A DNA stretch of 64,000 nucleotides from Bacteroidaceae bacterium (GCA_017615835.1 JAFZZI010000009.1:1-64000); one strand, 5' to 3'; positions 1 to 7,746 are shown, counted from the stretch's first letter. Numbers and translations: made by a program. Notes: generated from the sequence alone by a model not told the origin.

Positions 1-35
1 AGAGCCAGGCTCTAAAAACCTCTTTATTTCAGATT

Positions 36-344
36 CTAACGCTTCCATTCTCTCACAGCTTCAATGCACTCAATAGCCTTGTCGGTGCATGGAATGATCT
101 CAATAGCCTCCAGCAGTAGAATAGACTCAACACGCATTGTAAACTTGCAGTCTTTAGGCGCTGTCACTCCTTCGGCAGCAAGCTGGTGTAAACTGGCTGC
201 GCCATTCCAATACCACAGTCTGCGGCAGTTTTTGAGTGACACCTCCTGACCTTCTTTCTCACTTAATGTTCCGTAGAACACTCCGGCACGGTTACAACGT
301 ACTATAACCTTTTTGCCAATTAACTCTTTAGCTGAATTCATCAT
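36..344 (-). CDS. small phage-type protein, DUF6948-like
   Basis: A 102-residue soluble protein with no signal peptide or membrane segment. The N-terminal half (GKKVIVRCNRAGVFYGTL) and the central LWYWNGAASLHQLA stretch look like a small domain found in Bacteroides phage and prophage proteins that I remember as DUF6948; this is from memory and unchecked. It is the last visible gene of a leftward run of small genes beginning at 1179, 24 bases after the previous one. Two adjacent Met codons can both serve as start. Its biochemical role is unknown. The location in a phage-like early operon is the only functional clue. Confidence 0.7.
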   Translation of the reverse strand: MMNSAKELIGKKVIVRCNRAGVFYGTLSEKEGQEVSLKNCRRLWYWNGAASLHQLAAEGVTAPKDCKFTMRVESILLLEAIEIIPCTDKAIECIEAVREWKR

Positions 345-368
345 ATTGATTGTTGATAGTTGTGAATG

Positions 369-497
369 TTATTTTTCACAGGGTGGTGTAGTCTCATACT
401 GCACATATCGTTTCAGTTTATGGCAGTACACACCGTTGATACAATAGGAGCTGTTCACACATACCTGACACTCCTCGCAAGCCCCAGTCTTACCCAT
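369..497 (-). CDS. 42-residue cysteine-rich protein
   Basis: An ATG at 497 opens a 42-codon frame ending with TAA at 369. The product starts MGKTGACEECQVC and has Cys at positions 7, 10, 13, 19, 25 and 40, a CxxCxxC...C...C...C spacing that suggests a small zinc-binding knuckle. The start lies 2 bases after the stop of the upstream gene and the stop lies 24 bases before the next start, so it fits exactly into the leftward operon. Dense Cys content and tight packing support a real gene despite its size. Function is unknown; similar tiny Cys-rich proteins are common in phage early regions. Confidence 0.6.
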   Translation of the reverse strand: MGKTGACEECQVCVNSSYCINGVYCHKLKRYVQYETTPPCEK

Positions 498-499
498 AG

Positions 500-700
500 T
501 CAATGTGCCAACGCTTTAACAATATGCAGCTCGCTTGAAGGCACCTGACAAAGCCTCAGTTTGCGCCAAATTATGTGGTGACCATTCTTTTCTGCAATCT
601 TTCTTATCTCCTGCACCCCCAGCTTTGTTAGTGCATAAGCAATCTCCTCTTGTCCACCGGAAAATGTGCACCTATATACGTAACTCATGTCAGCTGGCAT
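500..700 (-). CDS. small hypothetical protein, 66 aa
   Basis: A 66-residue soluble protein I do not recognise. The middle (GGQEEIAYALTKLGVQEIRKIAEKNGH) looks like a helix pair, and the C-terminus is basic. Its ATG at 700 shares one base with the TAA of the upstream gene (TAATG), which implies translational coupling. A second in-frame Met at residue 5 is an alternative start. It is the third gene of the leftward phage-type operon. Confidence 0.55.
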   Translation of the reverse strand: MPADMSYVYRCTFSGGQEEIAYALTKLGVQEIRKIAEKNGHHIIWRKLRLCQVPSSELHIVKALAH

Positions 701-906
701 TACATAAAGTCCTTAAGTTTCATAGCTACACCTATACCTGCAGGTAAGCATACCGCCATGTAGAACACATTGTAAACCTTGTTGGAGTCCATGCTCAAAT
801 GCCATGAGTCTTTAAAGACCGCCACAGCACCAATGATGAGCGCTATGAGAATGAGCGCAAGAATAATGAGGGCAAAAACTCTCTTACCGAAATGGGTCAG
901 TTTCAT
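700..906 (-). CDS. small membrane protein, 68 aa
   Basis: A 68-residue protein with a strong hydrophobic segment at about residues 9-31 (VFALIILALILIALIIGAVAVF) and a weaker one near residues 47-62. The N-terminus is basic (MKLTHFGKR). It starts 12 bases after the HTH gene and its stop overlaps the next start by one base. Small inner-membrane proteins in phage early operons often act in exclusion or lysis control, but nothing here assigns this one. Confidence 0.55.
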   Translation of the reverse strand: MKLTHFGKRVFALIILALILIALIIGAVAVFKDSWHLSMDSNKVYNVFYMAVCLPAGIGVAMKLKDFM

Positions 907-918
907 AATCGTAAGTAT

Positions 919-1179
919 TTATGGAAATAAAGTGTAAGCGTGAACGTTGATGTTGGTAATCTTCTTAACAGCCTGCGCCACCTGTCTGCGCGTGCTCATG
1001 TAGGTGGGTTTAGCCTGTCCGGTACACCAGTAGTAGATGGTTGTGCGTGATGCCCCGATCCGGCTTGATAATTCGGAACGTAGTACTGCTTGAATCTGTT
1101 CAGGGAGCGTTTGCCAAATTTCGGGCAAACTTCTTGCGTCAATATCTTCCTTTATGTACTTTTGCAATTCATTGCTCAT
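919..1179 (-). CDS. small HTH protein, first gene of the leftward phage operon
   Basis: An 86-residue soluble protein. Residues about 38-70 (SSRIGASRTTIYYWCTGQAKPT) read like a helix-turn-helix: a Ser/Arg turn followed by a recognition helix and a Tyr-Trp-x-x-Gly-x-x-x-Pro segment typical of Cro/Ner-like proteins. It is the promoter-proximal gene of the leftward operon and lies divergent to a larger repressor gene at 1317, across a region with three inverted repeats. This layout matches a temperate phage switch, so a Cro/Ner-like early regulator is the best inference. The operator candidate at 1182-1200 sits directly in front of its start codon. Confidence 0.6.
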   Translation of the reverse strand: MSNELQKYIKEDIDARSLPEIWQTLPEQIQAVLRSELSSRIGASRTTIYYWCTGQAKPTYMSTRRQVAQAVKKITNINVHAYTLFP

Positions 1180-1181
1180 TG

Positions 1182-1200
1182 TTCAAAATGTGATTTTGAA
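1182..1200. promoter_or_regulatory. candidate operator, perfect 8-bp inverted repeat
   Basis: TTCAAAAT, three spacer bases GTG, then ATTTTGAA: a perfect dyad that ends 2 bases upstream of the leftward HTH gene start. It lies downstream of the -7 element at 1222-1229, in the leftward 5' leader, where a bound repressor would block transcription or translation starts. Position and symmetry suggest an operator for one of the two flanking HTH proteins. Confidence 0.5.
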
Positions 1201-1221
1201 TTGAACTTAGGTTAGTGGGAG

Positions 1222-1229
1222 CAAATATA
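1222..1229 (-). promoter_or_regulatory. leftward promoter -7 element TATATTTG
   Basis: The reverse strand reads TATATTTG, an exact match to the Bacteroidota TAnnTTTG element. The start of transcription would fall near 1215, about 35 bases upstream of the HTH gene at 1179. I see no convincing TTTG -33 box at the usual 19-21 base spacing, which could mean the promoter is activator-dependent or weak. Confidence 0.5.
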
Positions 1230-1248
1230 AAACATTAAAACAAGACTA

Positions 1249-1265
1249 TCCTTGAAATGCAAGGA
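1249..1265. promoter_or_regulatory. candidate operator, TCCTTG/CAAGGA dyad
   Basis: A 6-bp inverted repeat (TCCTTG, spacer AAATG, CAAGGA) lying about where the -33 box of the leftward promoter should be. It is one of three dyads in the 137-base divergent region, and each has a different sequence. Binding here would interfere with polymerase on the leftward promoter. Confidence 0.35.
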
Positions 1266-1287
1266 ATAAATCGTTGAAATATACGTA

Positions 1288-1306
1288 ATTTAGAAATAAT
1301 CTAAAT
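1288..1306. promoter_or_regulatory. candidate operator, ATTTAGA/TCTAAAT dyad
   Basis: A perfect 7-bp inverted repeat with a 5-base spacer that ends 10 bases before the repressor start codon. The position suggests autoregulation of the rightward repressor gene. I see no TAnnTTTG element for the rightward gene, so its promoter remains unidentified. Confidence 0.4.
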
Positions 1307-1316
1307 AAGAATATTT

Positions 1317-1715
1317 GTGGAAAGTACTATAAATGAAAGAATTATTTTGTTTTTAAAGAACAGAAGAATTACTATTAGGGCACTTGCTGAATTGCTTGAT
1401 GTAAAAGAAAGCACGTTAGGAAATAAGTTGTCGGGGCGTTTTAGGATAGACACAGACACAATTGTATCATTGTTGACAATATATGAAGAACTATCCCCCG
1501 ACTGGCTATTGCTTGGTCGAGGGCCGATGCTGCGCAACCCCCAGGTATCAAACAATGTCAACGGAGATATTAACGGTGACAACATCCAAGGTGAGAGAGT
1601 GTCAGTCCGCAAAGGTGACTCTCATTTGGTGGAATTGCTGCAGAAGCAACTTGACGAGGAGAAGCAGCGCAGCAAGGAGTATTGGAATACTATTCAAAAA
1701 CTAATCAATAAATAA
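1317..1715 (+). CDS. phage-type HTH repressor with coiled-coil tail
   Basis: A 132-residue protein read from GTG at 1317; an in-frame TAA at 1302 leaves no better start. Residues about 16-62 form a helix-turn-helix (RALAELLDVKESTLGNKLSG) followed by SPDWLLLGRGPM, the linker typical of Bacteroides phage CI-like repressors. A Gly/Asn/Asp-rich stretch (NVNGDINGDNIQG) then leads to a C-terminal coiled coil of about 35 residues. There is no S24 peptidase domain, so RecA-triggered self-cleavage is not expected and induction must work differently. It is divergent to the leftward operon and is the likely maintenance repressor. Confidence 0.75.
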   Translation: MESTINERIILFLKNRRITIRALAELLDVKESTLGNKLSGRFRIDTDTIVSLLTIYEELSPDWLLLGRGPMLRNPQVSNNVNGDINGDNIQGERVSVRKGDSHLVELLQKQLDEEKQRSKEYWNTIQKLINK

Positions 1716-1721
1716 AGGCTT

Positions 1722-1802
1722 ATGGAAGAATTGTATGAACTAATTCTTGGATTGTTGCCCAAGTATTCAGCAAAGATAGACATCATTGACCATAAGTTAT
1801 AA
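1722..1802 (+). CDS. possible 26-residue peptide
   Basis: An ATG at 1722, six bases after the repressor stop, opens a 26-codon frame (MEELYELILGLLPKYSAKID...) ending 9 bases before the next gene. The sequence is amphipathic and fits between two co-directional genes, so it could be a coupled small protein. Length alone gives little support. Confidence 0.25.
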   Translation: MEELYELILGLLPKYSAKIDIIDHKL

Positions 1803-1811
1803 ACATCCATT

Positions 1812-2222
1812 ATGAAAAAAGAAAAATTGCCATGGTGGTTTTGGTTTGTTATGGCGTTTGTTGTCATAACCGGGTTGATTTGCATAGCCAAACATAAGGA
1901 GGAGGTGGACAAAGAAAAAAGGAAAGAGGCTGAGTATGATTATTTCTGGATTGATGATAACCAGTGCCTGCACAAAACGGACTGCATGTCGTTGCGCTAC
2001 GGCGCGTTTGATGATGAAAACGACGTGTCACACAGAGTGCAGTTCATCAGAAAGGAGGAGCTGTATAAACTGTATAAAAAAGTATGGAAGTGGTATTGCC
2101 CCTCATGTATAGATGTTGAAGCGTTCAAGAAGATTCAGGAAATTATTGCAAGCAGTCGTGCCGGCAAGACAACGAGAGAACTGCTTGAAGATTTGGGATT
2201 AGAACAGAAAGAGGAATATTAG
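1812..2222 (+). CDS. membrane-anchored Cys-pair protein downstream of the repressor
   Basis: A 136-residue protein with one transmembrane helix at about residues 7-26 (PWWFWFVMAFVVITGLICIA). A highly charged linker and a soluble domain follow. The domain carries two Cys pairs, CLHKTDC and CPSC, which could bind a metal. I do not recognise the family. It is co-directional with the repressor and so probably expressed in the lysogen. Genes in this position often encode superinfection exclusion or other lysogenic-conversion functions, which is inference only. It is the last gene before the host-type peptide transporter. Confidence 0.6.
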   Translation: MKKEKLPWWFWFVMAFVVITGLICIAKHKEEVDKEKRKEAEYDYFWIDDNQCLHKTDCMSLRYGAFDDENDVSHRVQFIRKEELYKLYKKVWKWYCPSCIDVEAFKKIQEIIASSRAGKTTRELLEDLGLEQKEEY

Positions 2223-2318
2223 GATGATAAATATTAAAGATTGCGGCCCTTGAACGGCCCTCGTGACGCAAACCAAATGAGAAAGTAACTGATAATTAAC
2301 AACATAAAAGACAGTACT
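2223..2318. other. possible element/host junction
   Basis: 96 bases between the last phage-type gene and the POT transporter. They contain a direct repeat CGGCCC-TTGAA-CGGCCC at about 2243-2260, and I see no TAnnTTTG promoter for the downstream gene. Gene content switches from small phage-type genes to ordinary metabolism here, so the boundary of the integrated element probably lies in this stretch. The attachment site itself cannot be identified without the other end. Confidence 0.3.
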
Positions 2319-3899
2319 ATGTTTAAGGGACAACCTAAAGGCCTGTTTGCCTTGGCTTTAGCCAACACGGGAGAGAGATTTGGCTACTATACGATGCTGG
2401 CTATTTTCACTCTTTACATGAGGGCTAAATTCGGGTGGGATGAGAATGCAGCCGGACAAGTTTATGCTATTTTTCTCGCAGGAGTCTATTTTATGCCGCT
2501 GCTGGGCGGTATCATAGCTGACAAGATTGGTTATGGAAAGTGCGTTACCATTGGTGCGTTCGTTATGATTTTCGGCTATCTGGCACTGGCAGTGCCTATG
2601 GCAACCCAGAAAGTCGATATGTGGACCCTTTTTGCCGGCCTGGCTCTGATTGCCGTAGGAACGGGTTTGTTCAAGGGTAACCTTCAGGTGCTTGTGGGTA
2701 ACCTCTATGACGACCCGAAATACTCCGACAAGCGGGATGCCGCCTTCAGCCTTTTCTATATGGCTATCAACATAGGAGCCATGTTTGCTCCCGCCATGGC
2801 CAAGGCTCTTTACAACCCGTTCATCGAGAAGGCCGGTTACCACTTTGTGCCTATTGACAATGCGACGGTTGAGTTCGGGCAGCGGTCAGGTGACTATCTT
2901 CAGTCTCTTGCGGCAGGTTACCGTCTCTGCTTTTACGTGGCATGCGCCTCACTGGTGATTTCGCTTCTTATATATTTCTTCTGCCGCCCGTGGTTCAGAC
3001 ATGCTGATGTCAACACAAAGCAGGCAAAGTCACAGGATGTTCAGATTAAGGAACTGACTCCTGAGCAGACCAGGGCACGTATTGTGGCTCTGCTGCTTGT
3101 GTTTGCTGTTGTGATATTCTTCTGGATGGCATTCCACCAGAACGGTTCGGCACTGACGTTCTTTGCCGACAAATATACCAAGTTGAACGGCATTGCCGGG
3201 CTGAACCGCATGTGGTTCAATATCTGGTCACTGGCACTTATTGCCGTATCAGTCTATACGCTGTTTGCCATTTTCCAAAGCGATACCAGGAAGGCCCGGG
3301 TAATAGCCGGCATTGCGACATTGGTCCTTTGGGCCGGTGCCATCGCCTTCTATCTGCAGATGCCTGATCCGTTTAACGCAGTAACTTCAGATTTCCAGCA
3401 GTTTAACCCGTTCTTCGTGGTTGCGCTGACTCCTGTTTCCGTTGCGGTGTTCGGTGCTCTTGGCAAGAAGGGCAAGGAACCTTCTGCGCCGGTAAAGATA
3501 GGTCTTGGCATGTTGCTGGCGGGTGTGGGTTTTGCTGTCATTACGGTGGCTTCGACCGATCTTATCTCTCCGAAGGATCTGGGCGATTCAGCTCAGAGTG
3601 TGCTCAGTCCGAATTGGCTGATTGGAACGTATTTTACTCTTACTGTTGCTGAACTGCTGCTGAGCCCTATGGGAATCAGTTTTGTAAGTAAAGTGGCTCC
3701 TCCTAAGTACAAGGGGCTTATGATGGGCGGATGGTTTGCTGCTACTGCCATCGGCAATTACCTGAGCCGCATTCCGTCAGCTCTATGGAAGAAGATTCCG
3801 CTTATGGCAAACTGGGCTATACTGATTGCCCTTTGTGTGACAGCGGGTCTCATCATGTTTGCACTCCGCAAAAAACTTGAAGAAGCGACAAAGGAATGA
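2319..3899 (+). CDS. POT-family proton-coupled oligopeptide transporter
   Basis: A 526-residue polytopic inner-membrane protein of the PTR2/POT branch of the major facilitator superfamily, predicted to import di- and tripeptides with protons. The family signature near the N-terminus is present as NTGERFGYYTM (residues 16-26); the first Glu of the usual ExxERFxYY motif is Asn here. A later GTGLFKGNLQVLVGNLY stretch (about residues 114-130) matches the second POT signature. At least 12 hydrophobic segments are visible, and length is typical. It is followed by its own terminator hairpin at 3928-3953, so it seems to be monocistronic. Confidence 0.88.
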   Translation: MFKGQPKGLFALALANTGERFGYYTMLAIFTLYMRAKFGWDENAAGQVYAIFLAGVYFMPLLGGIIADKIGYGKCVTIGAFVMIFGYLALAVPMATQKVDMWTLFAGLALIAVGTGLFKGNLQVLVGNLYDDPKYSDKRDAAFSLFYMAINIGAMFAPAMAKALYNPFIEKAGYHFVPIDNATVEFGQRSGDYLQSLAAGYRLCFYVACASLVISLLIYFFCRPWFRHADVNTKQAKSQDVQIKELTPEQTRARIVALLLVFAVVIFFWMAFHQNGSALTFFADKYTKLNGIAGLNRMWFNIWSLALIAVSVYTLFAIFQSDTRKARVIAGIATLVLWAGAIAFYLQMPDPFNAVTSDFQQFNPFFVVALTPVSVAVFGALGKKGKEPSAPVKIGLGMLLAGVGFAVITVASTDLISPKDLGDSAQSVLSPNWLIGTYFTLTVAELLLSPMGISFVSKVAPPKYKGLMMGGWFAATAIGNYLSRIPSALWKKIPLMANWAILIALCVTAGLIMFALRKKLEEATKE

Positions 3900-3927
3900 T
3901 TATGTTGTGAAACTATATGAACTGAAT

Positions 3928-3953
3928 GGGTGACAGAGTCGAATCCGTCACCC
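3928..3953 (+). terminator. terminator after the peptide transporter
   Basis: GGGTGAC (3928-3934), a 12-base loop, GTCACCC (3947-3953), then TTTCTATT. The 7-bp stem lies 29 bases past the POT stop. It overlaps an in-frame upstream GTG of the next gene, which argues that the next gene starts at the ATG at 3972. Confidence 0.6.
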
Positions 3954-3971
3954 TTTCTATTGGGCGTTATT

Positions 3972-5426
3972 ATGAGTGACAGAAAATTCAACGTTAAGAT
4001 GTGCGTTCTGCTGCCTGTCGTGCTGGCAGTTACGCTTTTCCTCTGGATTGTTCCGACTGAGTTCTACGGTATAGATTCTCTTACTGTGGTTCAGCAACGT
4101 GTCATAGCACTGTTTGTGTTCGCTGCACTGATGTGGATGTTTGAGATTATTCCAAACTGGACCACTTCATTGGTACTTATCGTCCTGGCACTTCTCACGA
4201 TATCGGACAAGGGGCTGGGGTTCCTGTGTAATCCGAAGTATGGAACCCTGGTGAATTACAAGGACTTGATGGAATCTTTTGCCGACCCGGTTGAAATGCT
4301 GTTCCTGGGAGGATTCGTTATGGCAATCATGGCCGAGAAGTACGGACTTGACATCACTCTGGTACGCATTATGCTGAAGCCTTTCGGCACCAGGCCGAAT
4401 ATGGTTCTGTTAGGTTTTCTGGTGGTTATTGCCATGTTTTCAATGTTTATGTCAAATACCGCTACGGCTGCCATGATGCTGGCTTTTCTGGCTCCTGTGC
4501 TGTCTGCCCTTCCGGCTGATGACAAGGGACGTATCGGTCTGACACTGGCTATTCCGCTGGCCGCGAATATCGGCGGAATGGGTACTCCCATAGGTACTCC
4601 TCCGAATGCTACGGCTGTGCGTTTTCTGGCCGAAGGAGGCTATTACGTGACTTTTGCGGAATGGTCTGTGAGAATGATTCCGTTTGTGCTGATAATGATT
4701 GTCGTTGCTTGGGTGATGCTTCAGTTGCTGTTCCCGTTCAAAACGAAGAAACTGGTGCTTGAAATACCTGAGAACAGGCGTCCTGCCGACTGGAAAACTT
4801 ATGTGGTGTGGATTACGTTTCTTGGCACCATACTTTTGTGGGCCACAGAGAGTATTACGGAGGTAAACTCGAACATTGTGGCTCTTATTCCGCTGGGTGT
4901 ATTCACTATGACAGGCATCTTTACAAAAGAGGACATAAAGGAGATTAACTGGACAGTGCTTTGGCTCGTGGCCGGAGGCTTTGCTCTTGGAACGGCCCTG
5001 CAGGAATCCGGTCTGGCAAGTACGCTTGTCACAGCAATACCTTTCGGTTCGATGAGTGTCCTGTATGTCATTATCATAGCCGGCTTTGTCTGCTATTTCC
5101 TGTCCAACTTCATAAGCAACTCAGCCACGGCAGCTCTGCTTATTCCCATACTGATGGTTGTGGCGGAGGGTATGGCTGATCCTTCTGCCGCCAATAATGC
5201 ATCGTTTATTTCACTGGGCGGCGCACATGCAATGATTACCTTTATTGCAGTATGCGCTTCGTTGGCGATGCTTTTCCCCATTTCTACGCCTCCGAATGCT
5301 ATTGCATCGAGCACCGGTCTTGTGGAAACCAAGGATATGTCAAAGGCGGGTATAGTAATCGGAATCGTAGGTTTTGTCCTTGGGTTCTTCTGGCTTACCA
5401 GGATTTTCCCGTTCCAGATGAACTGA
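3972..5426 (+). CDS. DASS/SLC13-family sodium:carboxylate symporter
   Basis: A 484-residue inner-membrane transporter counted from ATG 3972; an upstream GTG at 3930 lies inside a terminator stem and is unlikely. Two copies of the family's substrate and Na+-site signature are present: SNTATAAMM with GTPIGTPPNATAV in the first half, and SNFISNSATAALL with STPPNAIASS in the second. This inverted-repeat layout is diagnostic of the divalent anion:Na+ symporters that import succinate, malate, citrate or sulfate. The exact substrate cannot be read from sequence. About 11-12 hydrophobic segments are present. Confidence 0.85.
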   Translation: MSDRKFNVKMCVLLPVVLAVTLFLWIVPTEFYGIDSLTVVQQRVIALFVFAALMWMFEIIPNWTTSLVLIVLALLTISDKGLGFLCNPKYGTLVNYKDLMESFADPVEMLFLGGFVMAIMAEKYGLDITLVRIMLKPFGTRPNMVLLGFLVVIAMFSMFMSNTATAAMMLAFLAPVLSALPADDKGRIGLTLAIPLAANIGGMGTPIGTPPNATAVRFLAEGGYYVTFAEWSVRMIPFVLIMIVVAWVMLQLLFPFKTKKLVLEIPENRRPADWKTYVVWITFLGTILLWATESITEVNSNIVALIPLGVFTMTGIFTKEDIKEINWTVLWLVAGGFALGTALQESGLASTLVTAIPFGSMSVLYVIIIAGFVCYFLSNFISNSATAALLIPILMVVAEGMADPSAANNASFISLGGAHAMITFIAVCASLAMLFPISTPPNAIASSTGLVETKDMSKAGIVIGIVGFVLGFFWLTRIFPFQMN

Positions 5427-5546
5427 TGCTAAGTCCTGAACAGAACTTGATTCATCTATAGCAATAACAGTAACGCAGAAGGCTGTAGTAGGGTCGGCAG
5501 TTTACATATCAGGTAACCGTAATGTGCTTTTTCAGGAAAAAGTTTG

Positions 5547-5554
5547 TTTCTTTG
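5547..5554 (+). promoter_or_regulatory. possible -7 element for the GH9 gene
   Basis: TTTCTTTG, one base off the TAnnTTTG consensus, 23 bases before the ATG at 5578. Transcription would begin near 5561. No clear -33 box is seen, so this is tentative. Confidence 0.25.
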
Positions 5555-5577
5555 TATTCAACATAACCGATATTTAT

Positions 5578-7668
5578 ATGAAATCTTTACTAATCTCTGC
5601 ATTTGCATTGCTGTTGTCTTTGTCAGCCAGTGCAAAACTTACAGTCCGTGAGATCCGTACGGCTGCCAACAATGTGATTGAACTGTTCTACACCAGTGAT
5701 ACTCTGGATGTGAATGAGGTCGATATCTCAGACCCGGCGCAATGGAAGGTTAACGGGGTTGAAGTCATGGGTGTAAACCGTGTGGCAGCTCCCGCTGACA
5801 AGTGTGACCATTTTGTATATCTGACTGTGCCTGTCCTCAGGAATGGCCAGAAATATAAGATTGAGACTCCTTATGGCATCTATGATTTCAAGTTCAGTGA
5901 CAAGGATGTCTATTGTGAGGCAATCAAGACTAACCAGGTTGCCTACAGCGCTTTGTCAACCAAGCGTTTTGCCAACCTTGCCATATATGTGGGTGACGGT
6001 GGTGTCCGCAAGATTGAAGGTTCTCTGCCTTCCTATACCGTATATAGATACAGCAAGTCAAAGTTGGGAAAGAAGGTCTGTTCAGGACAGGTTGTCGAGA
6101 TAGGCGAAGACACCTCTTCGGGCGATTATGTGTATCGTATTGACCTTTCTCAGGTTCCTGAAGGCGGTCCGTACCGCGTTGTGGTTGACGGCTACGGAGC
6201 TTCGTATCCGTTCGGTGTGGGCGGACAGTTCTCCCAGAAACTTTCATACGTCAGTTTCCGCTCGCTGTTCAACCAGCGTTGCGGTATTCAGATTGTGGAG
6301 CCGTATTCTGATTTCAGTTACCGTACAAAACGCTGCCACGAAACCATATATGAGACTTATGACCGTATTGGTGAAGCGCGGCTGGTTGTCAAGGGTGATG
6401 AACCGACCATTCAGGCATGGGGCGGCTATCATGACGCCGGTGATGCTGACCGCCGCACTTATCATATGGATGTGCCAAGCACCCTGCTCACTACTTTTGA
6501 GGCTTTTCCGGAGTTTTTCACTGATGATCAGTTCAATATTCCTGACAAGTTTGACGAGCATTTCAATATACTGGGCAAGGGTAACGGCGTTCCGGATATT
6601 CTGGATGAGGCCGAGTGGGGTACCATGTTCTGGAAGTACTTCCAGGAGGAGGACGGACAGATTCCCTGGGGTACTGAGACAAGCGGCTATTCTCCGTTTA
6701 CTACTTATGACTTTGAGGATCATCTGTTCGGCTCCGAGGTGCTTGATCCGCGTACTTCGGCCTGGGCATCGGGACTTTTCTATCATTTCGCCCGCATCAT
6801 AAAGCCATATGATGCTGCAAAGAGCGCAGAGTATGCAAGCCGGGCGGAACTGGCCTACAATGCATCGGTCAAGAGCTATGCGGAGCGCAACCGTGAGATG
6901 CCGGCTACATTCCAGATGTACTTTAATGTTGAGAAGTACCTTATGACTGGCAATGCCGCTTGTCATGAGTATGTCAAGGCACATGCTCAGGATGCCCAGC
7001 AGATTGTCACTACCTATAATCAGGGCAGTGAGATTTTTGCTGAGCGCGGTTGGCTTACATCGTATTTCTTCAGTTATATCCTGGCACCTTCTTCAAAGAC
7101 TGACCCTGCTACCGTCCAGGCTTTCAAGGATGCGCTGCAGGCTGTTGTCGATAAGCAAATGGCTGCATTCTCTGATAACGCTTATCCTAACGGGGTTCCC
7201 ATGAACGTGAACTGGTGGGGCAGCAATGTGGCACAGGGACAATATACTTTTCCCATTGTGCTCATGTGGAAACTTACCGGCAAGCAGGAGTATATTGACG
7301 TGGTGAGCCAGATGATGGACTACGCGCTGGGACTGAACCCGTTAGGCAAGTGCTACATGACTACACTGGGATTCAACCAGGTGCATTGGCCGCATGACCG
7401 TGAATCGGCTTATACGATTGAGCAGGGCTGGGGTCCGCGTCCGGGTATTCTGGTGTTCGGTGCTGGTAACTATGTGCGCAATTATCCCAGTTATCCGGCA
7501 ATCAGCCGTAATGTCACTCCCAGGGAACGGGCGTACATAGACATTCTGGATAATTACCAGAATAACGAGTATACTATTTATCAGAGCCTCTGCTTCCCGT
7601 CTGTGGTCTATCCTATACTGGCTGAAGGCTGTACCTGGAAACCCGGTTCAAAGGATCCTTTCAAATAG
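5578..7668 (+). CDS. secreted GH9 endoglucanase-type glycanase
   Basis: A 696-residue exported enzyme. Residues 1-19 are a signal peptide (MKSLLISAFALLLSLSASA), which places the start at ATG 5578 rather than the upstream in-frame Met. An N-terminal Ig-like CelD_N-type domain (about residues 20-110) precedes the alpha-toroid GH9 catalytic domain. GGYHDAGDADR carries the paired catalytic Asp residues (D286, D289), and NNEYTIYQS near the C-terminus supplies the acid Glu (E664). LGLNPLGKCYMTTLG matches the second GH9 signature. Substrates of the family are beta-1,4-glucans or mixed-linkage glucans. The protein ends shortly after the catalytic domain, with no T9SS C-terminal domain, so a periplasmic location is likely. 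Confidence 0.88.
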   Translation: MKSLLISAFALLLSLSASAKLTVREIRTAANNVIELFYTSDTLDVNEVDISDPAQWKVNGVEVMGVNRVAAPADKCDHFVYLTVPVLRNGQKYKIETPYGIYDFKFSDKDVYCEAIKTNQVAYSALSTKRFANLAIYVGDGGVRKIEGSLPSYTVYRYSKSKLGKKVCSGQVVEIGEDTSSGDYVYRIDLSQVPEGGPYRVVVDGYGASYPFGVGGQFSQKLSYVSFRSLFNQRCGIQIVEPYSDFSYRTKRCHETIYETYDRIGEARLVVKGDEPTIQAWGGYHDAGDADRRTYHMDVPSTLLTTFEAFPEFFTDDQFNIPDKFDEHFNILGKGNGVPDILDEAEWGTMFWKYFQEEDGQIPWGTETSGYSPFTTYDFEDHLFGSEVLDPRTSAWASGLFYHFARIIKPYDAAKSAEYASRAELAYNASVKSYAERNREMPATFQMYFNVEKYLMTGNAACHEYVKAHAQDAQQIVTTYNQGSEIFAERGWLTSYFFSYILAPSSKTDPATVQAFKDALQAVVDKQMAAFSDNAYPNGVPMNVNWWGSNVAQGQYTFPIVLMWKLTGKQEYIDVVSQMMDYALGLNPLGKCYMTTLGFNQVHWPHDRESAYTIEQGWGPRPGILVFGAGNYVRNYPSYPAISRNVTPRERAYIDILDNYQNNEYTIYQSLCFPSVVYPILAEGCTWKPGSKDPFK

Positions 7669-7717
7669 TTTGTCCTGTATGTCAGGGTATCGGACTGATA
7701 CTTCCCTGTACATTCAA

Positions 7718-7746
7718 CAAAAGTGGCCGGATTCCGGCCACTTTTG
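7718..7746. terminator. bidirectional terminator between GH9 and MFS genes
   Basis: A perfect 13-bp stem CAAAAGTGGCCGG/CCGGCCACTTTTG with a 3-base ATT loop. A-rich and T-rich ends make it usable from both strands. It separates the convergent GH9 gene (ends 7668) and MFS gene (ends 7793). Confidence 0.85.

Noticed and set aside
1-35. AGAGC-CAG-GCTCT palindrome at the left edge
   Set aside because: Only a 5-bp stem at the window end with no T run; too little sequence to call a terminator.
3930-3971. Upstream GTG start for the DASS transporter
   Set aside because: The GTG and following codons lie in a terminator hairpin; ATG 3972 gives the normal N-terminus.
5578-7668. T9SS cargo signal on the GH9 enzyme
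   Set aside because: The protein ends about 30 residues after the catalytic Glu with no C-terminal beta-sandwich sorting domain.
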